Positions 16,324 to 22,048 of a stretch of DNA of 22,048 nt are shown here, piece by piece. Below the pieces are notes generated by a model that did not search any database, had not been told where the DNA came from, and was given only the letters and a program-made list of their open reading frames with translations. Position 1 is the first letter of the stretch. Every line of letters begins with the position of its first letter. A program made the translations under genes and the position numbers. Source of the stretch: QHCE01 sp041743105 (GTDB lineage Bacteria; Actinomycetota; Actinomycetes; Mycobacteriales; QHCE01); assembly GCA_041743105.1 (NCBI GenBank), contig JBGTNI010000107.1, positions 1-22,048 of the forward strand, given 5' to 3'.

Positions 16324-16787
16324 GCTGTGGCCTTCTCTTGAGCGATCTGGGTCATCTGAGTAACCTGGAAAGGTGCGGGCTGCTGGGCAGCGTGAGGATG
16401 TGCCGGCCCGGCGTACACCTTAAGCTTGGCGAACATGGCACGCCCCAGCCGATTCTTGGGGAGCATACCCTTGATGGCGTTCTCAACTACGCGCTCGGGG
16501 CGGCTTGCCAGTAGCACGCCGAGCGGAGTGCTCTTGAGCCCACCCGGGTAACCGGAGTGGCGATACACCATCTTGTCACGAAGCTTGTTGCCGGTCAGCG
16601 CGATCTTCTCGGCGTTGACGATCACGACGTAATCACCGGTATCTACGTGGGGAGTGTAGATGGCCTTGTGTTTGCCACGTAGCAGCCGCGCGGCGCTACT
16701 GGCCAGCTGACCCAACACCACATCGGCGGCGTCGATGACATGCCAACGGTGCTCGATATCGCCCGGCTTGGGAGTATAGGTACGCAC
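16320..16787 (-). CDS. rplM: 50S ribosomal protein L13
   Basis: The product has 155 residues starting at GTG 16787, with GAAGG 7 bases upstream. Conserved L13 blocks are WHVIDAADVVLGQLAS, LLRGKHKAIYTPHVDTGDYVVIVNAEK, YRHSGYPGG and GMLPKNRLGR, ending in VYAGPAHPHAAQQP. It is an early-assembly 23S rRNA-binding protein and is the first gene of the rplM-rpsI-glmM unit. A 7-bp hairpin lies in its 5' leader. Third codon positions are about 70% G/C in the first 60 codons, clearly lower than rpoA at the right edge. Confidence 0.97.
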   Translation of the reverse strand: MRTYTPKPGDIEHRWHVIDAADVVLGQLASSAARLLRGKHKAIYTPHVDTGDYVVIVNAEKIALTGNKLRDKMVYRHSGYPGGLKSTPLGVLLASRPERVVENAIKGMLPKNRLGRAMFAKLKVYAGPAHPHAAQQPAPFQVTQMTQIAQEKATA

Positions 16788-17068
16788 AGGTCTACCTTCG
16801 TATTTATCGGTCTTCGCTCAATCCGCGAAGAGCCCGCCTGTGTACTCAAGCGGTCCGCTCGCGCCGTTACCAAGGTCGCGGCCAACTGTTGGGCTTGGCA
16901 ATAGTGCCAGCCCGCCCACGCGGCACGCAACAACCGATAACGATACCTGGCCCGGTGACGCGGGCACCAAGCGGGCGTCGTCGTAGCTGCTATCGCAGCT
17001 CCTACTGACATAGCGATTACCCGAAGGCAACGCCGTCATCTGCGCTATTTCGACACTAAAGTGAGACC
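16788..17068. promoter_or_regulatory. Divergent intergenic region rplM / membrane protein
   Basis: This 281-base non-coding region separates two genes transcribed away from each other, so it must carry both promoters. Apart from the rplM leader hairpin I see no clear -35/-10 pair, tRNA or conserved small gene. Confidence 0.5.
16811..16831 (-). promoter_or_regulatory. Leader hairpin upstream of rplM
   Basis: TCTTCGC and GCGAAGA form a perfect 7-bp stem around a 7-base loop, 23 bases before the rplM start in the likely 5' untranslated region. Ribosomal protein leaders often fold to allow autoregulation. The rest of this leader shows no further obvious structure. Confidence 0.4.
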
Positions 17069-17809
17069 ATGACCAATCCAGCCGGCTACGGGAGCTTTGG
17101 CCACACGGTCGAACCAACGCCTGCTTCCCGGCCACCGTTTACGGGGAGTCGAAAGCTGATCTGGATCAACGTCGTACTCACGCTGCTGATCACGGTGGCG
17201 TTAATCTTCAGCGGCATCCAGCTCCTGGACCTCATGTCGCTGCGCGCCTCAAGTCGCACTCCCGACACCGCTGCCGGTCAGCGCATTCGCGACCGCGTCG
17301 GCGACCCCGAAAGGCTGCGCGATTCGGAACTGTTCGAAGCTCGCAGCTTCACGATCGATTCCCGCAGCTATACCGTGTCCGATATTGCCGAGGCCACACC
17401 ATGCAGGCAAGCCACACACGGCGATCGGGTACCGCGCGCGTTGGAAGCCTACGACTGTAACCAGGTGCTGCGAGCCACGCTGCTCGACAAGTCAGAACAG
17501 TTTGCGACAACCTGGGGTGTCGTCAATCTTGCCGACGCCCCAGGCGCCGCCGCACTGGAATCCCTACTGAACAGACCCAACGTCTACGGTGGATTCACCC
17601 TGCTGCAAACGCCGAGGATCGACGCCAAGCTCAAAACACGCAAGACCGCCATCGCTCACCGGCGAACCGGTCACTACGTGGTGTTCGTCATCGTCATCAA
17701 GCTCGACGTGCTCGACTATGACACGAACGATGCCGCAATCGCCCAGATCGTCAACGACGGGATCAGCCACCTCGACAAAGTGGTCACCGATCACGCATCC
17801 GACGCGTAA
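17069..17809 (+). CDS. Single-pass membrane protein with extracellular two-Cys domain
   Basis: The product has 246 residues of no recognised function. A short Pro-rich cytoplasmic N-terminus (1-28) leads to one transmembrane helix (about 31-53, IWINVVLTLLITVALIFSG). An outer domain follows with C112 and C130, which could form a disulfide, and a beta-rich end (GHYVVFVIVIKLDVL). It shares a pattern with the 382-residue product encoded at 18783-19931: a C before a DC-x-Q-x-x-RA segment, a G-x-x-NLA motif, then GHY near the end. The start ATG has a weak GTGAGA site. Its 3' end overlaps the convergent truA by 26 bases. Confidence 0.8.
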   Translation: MTNPAGYGSFGHTVEPTPASRPPFTGSRKLIWINVVLTLLITVALIFSGIQLLDLMSLRASSRTPDTAAGQRIRDRVGDPERLRDSELFEARSFTIDSRSYTVSDIAEATPCRQATHGDRVPRALEAYDCNQVLRATLLDKSEQFATTWGVVNLADAPGAAALESLLNRPNVYGGFTLLQTPRIDAKLKTRKTAIAHRRTGHYVVFVIVIKLDVLDYDTNDAAIAQIVNDGISHLDKVVTDHASDA

Positions 17810-18608
17810 CCTGAGCGCGCGCCGCGAGCTGCTCATCACCAGGATAGTCCACCTGCACCAGCGTTAGCCCGTGCGCCGGCGCCACAGCTACCGAGCTCGC
17901 GCGCTCGCGTTTCGCGAGCAGCTGCTCAGGCCATGCGGGATCGCGGCGCCCCTCCCCCACCGCTAACAGCGCACCCACCAGGCTGCGAACCATCGAATGG
18001 CAGAAGGCATCGGCGGCAACGTGTGCCACGAGCACGCAGGGAGCGCCCGCACCCAGACTCGATGAGGGCTCTGCATTCCAGCGGAACTCCTCCAGGCACC
18101 GGATCGTCGTGGCGAGCGGGCGACGACGGCAGAACGCTGCGAAATCATGCTCGCCGATCAGCTCATTGCTAGCGGTGTTCATCGCCTCGACGTTCAACGG
18201 ACGGGGCCAGCTGAGTGTGTCGCGACGACGTAGTGGGTTCACACCGCACACAGAATGGTCGACTCGGTAACGATAGTGCCTACGCAACGCGGCAAAGCGC
18301 GCGTTGAAGTCGCTGGTGACTACCGCTATCTGGTGGATTCGAACGTCTGCTGGCAGGGCACTATTGATGCGCCGCAGCAGGTCACCGGAGTAGCGGGACC
18401 ATGCGGCGACCGGCACATCGGTGTGCGCGACCTGGCCCGTGGCGTGCACGCCAGAATCAGTGCGGCCAGCGACGGTCAACGAGAGCGGTGCCCGCAGAAT
18501 TACGGACATGAAGTGCGTCAGCACACCCTGCACAGTGCGCTGATCGCGCTGCCGCGCCCAGCCGGCGAAGTCGGTGCCGTCGTAGCCGATATCCAGGCGG
18601 AGTCGCAC
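17784..18608 (-). CDS. truA: tRNA pseudouridine synthase A
   Basis: TruA converts uridines 38-40 of the tRNA anticodon stem-loop to pseudouridine. The core begins VRLRLDIGYDGTDFAGWARQ. The catalytic motif is GRTDSGVHATGQVAH (D51 from this start), followed by RHYRYRV and HDFAAFCRR. I chose GTG 18608 because the conserved sequence starts there and GGGAG lies about 8 bases upstream, giving 274 residues, close to the family norm. The frame is open to a GTG at 18749, which would add 47 unconserved residues and leave only 33 bases to the divergent gene, so that longer form (321 residues) is less likely but cannot be excluded. Confidence 0.9.
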   Translation of the reverse strand: MRLRLDIGYDGTDFAGWARQRDQRTVQGVLTHFMSVILRAPLSLTVAGRTDSGVHATGQVAHTDVPVAAWSRYSGDLLRRINSALPADVRIHQIAVVTSDFNARFAALRRHYRYRVDHSVCGVNPLRRRDTLSWPRPLNVEAMNTASNELIGEHDFAAFCRRRPLATTIRCLEEFRWNAEPSSSLGAGAPCVLVAHVAADAFCHSMVRSLVGALLAVGEGRRDPAWPEQLLAKRERASSVAVAPAHGLTLVQVDYPGDEQLAARAQVTRRMRDR

Positions 18609-18782
18609 TAAGGGCTCCCAGGCGGGGGGCTGAAGGCCCAGATCGGAGGCCACAGCGGTCGACTGCTCCGCGCAGCCACGGCAGGCGGGATCCGAGCGAG
18701 CTCTATGAGAGTCTGCTGAATTCGTTGATTGCGTCATCGCACTAGGCACACCCTCAGGGTATGACTCGCTAGGCTGAAAAGC
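18609..18782. promoter_or_regulatory. Divergent region between truA and the membrane-protein gene
   Basis: If truA starts at 18608 this 174-base stretch holds both promoters. It contains a short inverted repeat, ACCCT-C-AGGGT (18750-18760), 22 bases before the plus-strand start. No clear -35/-10 pair was found. Confidence 0.3.
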
Positions 18783-19931
18783 GTGACGACCCCATCATCG
18801 ACACCGTCGCCGCCGTCAAATCCGCCGGTTGACGACCAACAGTGTGTGGCCGACAGTGTCGTTGCGCGTCCCGCGGCAGGCTGGGGTCGACCGCTTGAGC
18901 CGTCAGAGACGGCACCTGTCTCGGTCTGGCCGTCGTCACCATCGGCATCGCTAGCTCGGTCGGCCACCGGATCGGCCAGAGTTCCGCCTCGCCTCCAACC
19001 GGTGGAACCCCCAACGAGCGGTTCAGTGAGCGCTGCACCGTATAGCGCTGCACCCTCCAATCCAGCCGTGACGCAAGCGCCGGTCTCCAGCGCACCGCTG
19101 CCCTACCCGGTCTCTGCGGCGCCGCCACAGCAGCACGCATACGACTACGACTATCCCGCACCCGAGTATCCAGCCACGGAGTATCCCGTGGCTGAGTACG
19201 CGCCCGAATTGACCGGCGCCTATCCCGACGACGACTCTAAGCATGACGCCATGTGGCGGCGTGTGACACTGGCAACGGCAGCGATCCTGCTTGTGATTAG
19301 CTCTGTGGCCACCACGCTGTTCGTAACGCGCGACTCCGGCTCTGATACCGACAACACTGTGTCCATCGCACCTGGTCCGCCGGGGGCTACCACAGACATC
19401 GGCAGTCGCGCCACCGATCCCGAGCCGCTCACCGCCGATGAGGTCTTCCCCACCAAGGCGTTACAGCTGGGGAAAGTGCGGTACGAAGTGCTGGCCAGCG
19501 AGGAGGTGACGCAGTGCCCTGAGACGGTAAGCGGCAATGCCGCCGCCATGCTGCGGAGTCTGGACTGCACTCAACTGATGCGTGCCGCTATCAGCGACCC
19601 CGAACGGACGTTCCTCATCACCGCCGGGATTCTGAACCTGGCAAGCACCGATGACGTCAACGCTCTCGCGAGCGTACTGCGCGGCGAGGGCGGGGGGAAC
19701 TTCGACATGATCGTCCCGACGAACATGACGGTGAACGCGGCGCGAGCCCGGCCGCTGCACTTCTCACGCAACGGCCATTACCTGACTTTCGCTACCGGGG
19801 TCCCCGTCAAGAGTACGGCGGGCGAGAACATCTTCGAAAGTGAGAAGCTGGCACAGGCACTCAACATTACGCGAGTACTGACCGCAGACGCCCTAGAGCG
19901 ACGCCAACTCGGGGCTGGTGTCGGAAACTGA
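18783..19931 (+). CDS. Single-pass membrane protein with Pro/Tyr-rich cytoplasmic region (paralogue of the 17069-17809 gene product)
   Basis: The product has 382 residues starting at GTG 18783. Residues 1-155 are low-complexity Pro/Ser/Ala sequence with a Tyr-rich stretch (about 120-147, repeats of EYP) and an acidic end. A transmembrane helix spans about 161-182 (VTLATAAILLVISSVATTLF). The outer domain carries C245 and C262, a DCTQLMRAAI segment, ITAGILNLAS and a late GHYLTF motif. These match the 17069-17809 gene product in order and spacing, so the two are paralogues. Function unknown. The long disordered cytoplasmic part could serve protein interaction or Tyr phosphorylation, but that is speculation. 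Confidence 0.8.
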   Translation: MTTPSSTPSPPSNPPVDDQQCVADSVVARPAAGWGRPLEPSETAPVSVWPSSPSASLARSATGSARVPPRLQPVEPPTSGSVSAAPYSAAPSNPAVTQAPVSSAPLPYPVSAAPPQQHAYDYDYPAPEYPATEYPVAEYAPELTGAYPDDDSKHDAMWRRVTLATAAILLVISSVATTLFVTRDSGSDTDNTVSIAPGPPGATTDIGSRATDPEPLTADEVFPTKALQLGKVRYEVLASEEVTQCPETVSGNAAAMLRSLDCTQLMRAAISDPERTFLITAGILNLASTDDVNALASVLRGEGGGNFDMIVPTNMTVNAARARPLHFSRNGHYLTFATGVPVKSTAGENIFESEKLAQALNITRVLTADALERRQLGAGVGN

Positions 19932-19967
19932 GCGCATCGCCCGCCCGGAGCAGTCAAGCTCTTGAAG

Positions 19968-20372
19968 TCACGCGGGGTTAGGAACCACGGCGATCGCTTC
20001 GATCTCGATCTGCCATTCGGGTCGCGCCAAGGAAGTGACCTGTGCGATCGTGTCGGCCGGGTAGGGCGGTGTGAAGAACTCGCGACGGAGTTCGACGACT
20101 TGGTCGATGACGGCCATGTTCGTCACGAGGATTGTCACCTTGACCACGTGCTCGAGCCCGGAGCCGGCGTTGCGCAGCACCTTGGCGACATTGGCGAAGG
20201 CTTGTCGGGCCTGCACGTCGAAGTCGGCCCCGCCGACAGTGTCGCCGCACTCATCGACCGCAGCCTGGCCGGAGACGAACACGAGGTTTCCGACCTGGAT
20301 GCCCAGCGAGATCGCGTAGGGCTGATACCAGTCTGGCTCAGCGCTGATGCGGCGGCGTGTGGCGACCTCCAT
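19968..20372 (-). CDS. RidA / YjgF / UK114 family protein (enamine/imine deaminase)
   Basis: The product has 134 residues from ATG 20372 (MEVATRRR); an ATG-like start 45 bases further up would run into the operator. RidA proteins hydrolyse reactive enamines and imines such as 2-aminoacrylate, or act in related aminotransfer pathways. Visible family features are GNLVFVSGQAAVD, the FANVAKVLRNAGSGLEHVVKV helix region (cited in part), the catalytic-type Arg R117 in TSLARPEW, and IEIEAIAVV at the end. It is divergent from the hxlR-type gene 80 bases away and is probably its target. Its 3' end faces the 18783-19931 gene with a 36-base gap. Confidence 0.88.
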   Translation of the reverse strand: MEVATRRRISAEPDWYQPYAISLGIQVGNLVFVSGQAAVDECGDTVGGADFDVQARQAFANVAKVLRNAGSGLEHVVKVTILVTNMAVIDQVVELRREFFTPPYPADTIAQVTSLARPEWQIEIEAIAVVPNPA

Positions 20373-20452
20373 GACAACAGTTTCGCAAGTACAAACATAC
20401 TTAACAAGTATGCACATTTATGTGCCATACTATCCATCCGTATACTTAAGCG
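20373..20452. promoter_or_regulatory. Operator/promoter region between the ridA-family and hxlR-family genes
   Basis: Several overlapping inverted repeats lie here: AAGTA-6-TACTT (20387-20402), a perfect CATACTT-AAC-AAGTATG (20396-20412) and a perfect GCACAT-TT-ATGTGC (20412-20425), then further CATACT and TATACTT half-sites (20426-20447). AAGTA/TACTT half-sites resemble operators reported for HxlR-family regulators. The region is much more AT-rich than its surroundings. It is the obvious place for the neighbouring regulator to control itself and the ridA-family gene. Confidence 0.65.
20441..20446 (+). promoter_or_regulatory. -10 element TATACT of the hxlR-family gene
   Basis: TATACT matches the -10 consensus at 5 of 6 positions and ends 6 bases before the ATG at 20453. 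The expected transcription start is therefore the A of the ATG or very near it. No Shine-Dalgarno sequence is present, which fits a leaderless mRNA. Confidence 0.5.
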
Positions 20453-20824
20453 ATGACAGTGCGGGCTCAGATCCGACACACCAGCACCGAGTGCCCGACC
20501 GAGGTTGCGCTGGAGATCGTCGGGGGTAAATGGAAGCTGGTCATCCTGGAGCACTTGGTCGCCGGCGTTCGGCGCTTCGGGGAGTTACAGCGCGCTATGC
20601 CGGCTATCACCGCTCGGATGCTCACCCGTCAGCTACGGGAGCTGGAGGCCGATGGACTAGTGCTACGTACCGTCTACACCCAGGTGCCGCCAAAGGTGGA
20701 GTACTCCTTGACCGATGTCGGCCGCAGCCTCGAACCACTGCTCATCCAACTGCGCGGATGGGGCGAGTGGTACCGGGATCGCTGCGGTCCGGATATACCG
20801 CACCGCAGCCGTGACCCGCTCTAG
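20453..20824 (+). CDS. HxlR-family winged-helix transcriptional regulator
   Basis: The product has 123 residues, typical of the family. The signature ECPTEVALEIVGGKWKLVIL carries the conserved N-terminal Cys (C14), the thiol used for redox or electrophile sensing in YodB/HypR-type members. Then come RFGELQRAMPAITARMLTRQL (helix-turn-helix, cited in part), the wing PPKVEYSLTDVG and a dimerising C-terminal helix. The ATG at 20453 seems to be used without a leader. It probably represses itself and the divergent ridA-family gene; a Cys switch responding to reactive metabolites would fit with RidA chemistry, but this is inference. Confidence 0.92.
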   Translation: MTVRAQIRHTSTECPTEVALEIVGGKWKLVILEHLVAGVRRFGELQRAMPAITARMLTRQLRELEADGLVLRTVYTQVPPKVEYSLTDVGRSLEPLLIQLRGWGEWYRDRCGPDIPHRSRDPL

Positions 20825-20889
20825 GTGTTTGTCCCACCACGGCGGCTACCGGATGTCGAGCTGAGATGACAAAAGCGTCGGACGATGTG

Positions 20890-21456
20890 TCACTTCTCGA
20901 CTTCGGGCTTACGTGCGCTGTCTTGCTCGGCAGTAACCTCTTGCCCCGAAGGCGTGGAGTCCGCCGCCGGGGTATCGGGCTCAGCGGGGATCTCTCCGTC
21001 CCTCTCCCCAGCCAACGCCGCCAGCGACTCCTGTGCCTTACTCTGTCGCACGCGACGAGCCCGCGCCGCAGTCGAGGTCGGCGGGGTCGCCGAGGCCGTC
21101 TGGTCGGACACCAGCTCGATAACGGCCATGGGAGCGTTGTCACCCTGACGCGGTTCAAGCTTCACGATTCGGGTGTAGCCCCCGGGGCGTCCAGCAAAGC
21201 TCGGTCCGATATCGGTAAAAAGTTGGTGAGTGACGTCCTTGCGGCGCACCACCGTGAGCACCCTGCGACGAGCATGCATGTCACCGCGCTTGGCGAAGGT
21301 GATGAGTTTCTCGGCTAGGGGCCGCAGTCGCTTGGCCTTGGCGCGCGTCGTGGTGATGCGGCCATGCTCGAACAGCGCAGTGGCCAGATTAGCCAACATG
21401 AGGCGCTCGTGGGCCGGGCTGCCGCCCATCCGGGGGCCCTTGCTGGGGGTGGGCAT
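20890..21456 (-). CDS. rplQ: 50S ribosomal protein L17
   Basis: The product has 188 residues. The conserved core is residues 1 to about 118 (MPTPSKGPRMGGSPAHERLMLANLATALFEHG, cited in part; TTRAKAKRLRPLAEKLIT; GGYTRIVKL; MAVIELV). A disordered tail rich in Ala, Glu, Pro and Ser follows, as in other actinomycetes. ATG 21456 is preceded by AGAAGAG. It follows rpoA in the standard order. The first 19 codons end almost only in G or C, like rpoA; from codon 21 (TTG GCT AAT) codon use relaxes to that of the rest of the window. Confidence 0.96.
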   Translation of the reverse strand: MPTPSKGPRMGGSPAHERLMLANLATALFEHGRITTTRAKAKRLRPLAEKLITFAKRGDMHARRRVLTVVRRKDVTHQLFTDIGPSFAGRPGGYTRIVKLEPRQGDNAPMAVIELVSDQTASATPPTSTAARARRVRQSKAQESLAALAGERDGEIPAEPDTPAADSTPSGQEVTAEQDSARKPEVEK

Positions 21457-21532
21457 CGCATTCTCTTCTCAGGTGCGGGACCCGGAGGTCCTTGGGGGCG
21501 CCGCGGCTGTTGCCGGGGCCCTGCCTGTCGGG

Positions 21533-21556
21533 CCGGGGCGGCGAGTGCCGCCCCGG
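21533..21556 (-). terminator. GC-rich hairpin between rpoA and rplQ
   Basis: CCGGGGCGGC and GCCGCCCCGG form a perfect 10-bp stem with a GAGT loop, 10 bases after the rpoA stop on the minus strand. No T-run follows, and rplQ is the usual cotranscribed next gene, so this is more likely an attenuator, an RNA-processing or 3'-stability element than a full terminator. Confidence 0.45.
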
Positions 21557-21566
21557 GTCATGCGTC

Positions 21567-22048
21567 TTAGAGCTGCTCGGTCTCGGCCCAGTTCTGGCCA
21601 TCGTCGGTGCCGGCGTCTGCGGCGGCGTTCGGGTCGACCGGGTCGGAGAAGTCCGGCCGGCCGAACTCGTCGGTGCCGTAGGCGTTGACGATCTGGCTCG
21701 GGTCGAATCCGGGCGGGCTGTCCTTGAGCGCCAGGCCCATGCCGTGCAGCTTGACCTTGACCTCGTCGATCGACTTCGCGCCGAAGTTGCGGATGTCGAG
21801 CAGGTCGGCCTCCGAGCGGGAGACCAGCTCGCCGACGGAGTGGATGCCCTCGCGCTTGAGGCAGTTGTAGGACCGTACGGTCAGGTCCATGTCCTCGATC
21901 GGCAGCGCGAGGTCGGCGGCGAGCGCGGCGTCGGTCGGCGACGGGCCGATGTCGATGCCCTCGGCCTGCTCGATGAGCTCCTGCGCCAGGCCGAACAGGC
22001 CCACCAGGGTCTTGCCGGCGCTCGCCACCGCGTCGCGCGGGGTCATGC
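21567..22048 (-). CDS. rpoA: DNA-directed RNA polymerase alpha subunit, C-terminal part (5' end beyond window)
   Basis: The frame is open to the right edge, leaving about 160 residues of the C-terminus. It holds the end of the N-terminal domain, the linker and the whole alpha-CTD (MDLTVRSYNCLKREGIHSVGEL, cited in part; NFGAKSIDEVKVKL), which contacts UP-element DNA and activators. An acidic tail of about 45 residues ends in ETEQL, as in mycobacteria and relatives. Third codon positions are about 97% G/C, higher than in rplM, rpsI or glmM. The Met visible at 22046 is internal and not the true start. Confidence 0.95.
   Translation of the reverse strand, partial: MTPRDAVASAGKTLVGLFGLAQELIEQAEGIDIGPSPTDAALAADLALPIEDMDLTVRSYNCLKREGIHSVGELVSRSEADLLDIRNFGAKSIDEVKVKLHGMGLALKDSPPGFDPSQIVNAYGTDEFGRPDFSDPVDPNAAADAGTDDGQNWAETEQL

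Noticed and set aside
20373..20417. Longer ridA-family start at 20417
   Set aside because: The extra 15 residues are Cys-rich, unlike the family, and would be encoded by the operator repeats.
1..22048. CRISPR arrays, rRNA and tRNA genes
   Set aside because: No regularly spaced direct repeats, rRNA signatures or cloverleaf-like segments seen on reading both strands.

Overview
This is a high-GC actinomycete chromosome segment. The ribosomal/RNA polymerase backbone (rpoA-rplQ, truA, rplM-rpsI-glmM) is in the arrangement usual for Actinobacteria. The RpoA tail ending in ETEQL and the rplM sequence (start MRTY, GDYVVIVNAEK) look like the Mycobacteriales/Pseudonocardiales side of the class. Genus cannot be fixed from the sequence alone.

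Layout, right to left along the minus strand: the C-terminal part of rpoA (cut by the right edge), rplQ, then a divergent pair (a ridA-family gene on minus and an hxlR-family regulator on plus) with a repeat-rich operator between them. A plus-strand membrane protein follows, then minus-strand truA, then a second plus-strand membrane protein that is a paralogue of the first. Next come rplM, rpsI and glmM, coupled by 4-base start/stop overlaps. A LURP-one-related (LOR, scramblase-like fold) gene and a PlsC-type acyltransferase gene continue in the same direction.

The left 12.7 kb is a toxin-complex (Tc) locus, also on the minus strand. First comes a 2576-residue fused TcB-TcC protein: SpvB domain, FG-GAP beta-propeller, TcB middle domains, YD/RHS shell, RHS core ending and a variable C-terminal payload. 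Fifty-three bases later a TcA-like gene starts, with 1627 codons visible before the left edge cuts it. In known Tc systems TcA forms the receptor-binding, membrane-penetrating pentamer. The TcB-TcC cocoon holds an autocleaved toxic C-terminus that is injected through TcA.

The most unusual part is the roughly 368-residue payload predicted after the RHS core. I do not recognise a known catalytic toxin in it. It has an unassigned N-terminal module, a proline-rich segment with three copies of QL(N/E)LPF (which resembles the bacterial sliding-clamp-binding motif), and a Gly/Ala-rich hydrophobic terminal segment of about 145 residues. No immunity-like gene lies between the two Tc genes. A second oddity is an abrupt change in third-position GC inside the first codons of rplQ, so the rpoA end of the window is compositionally unlike the rest.
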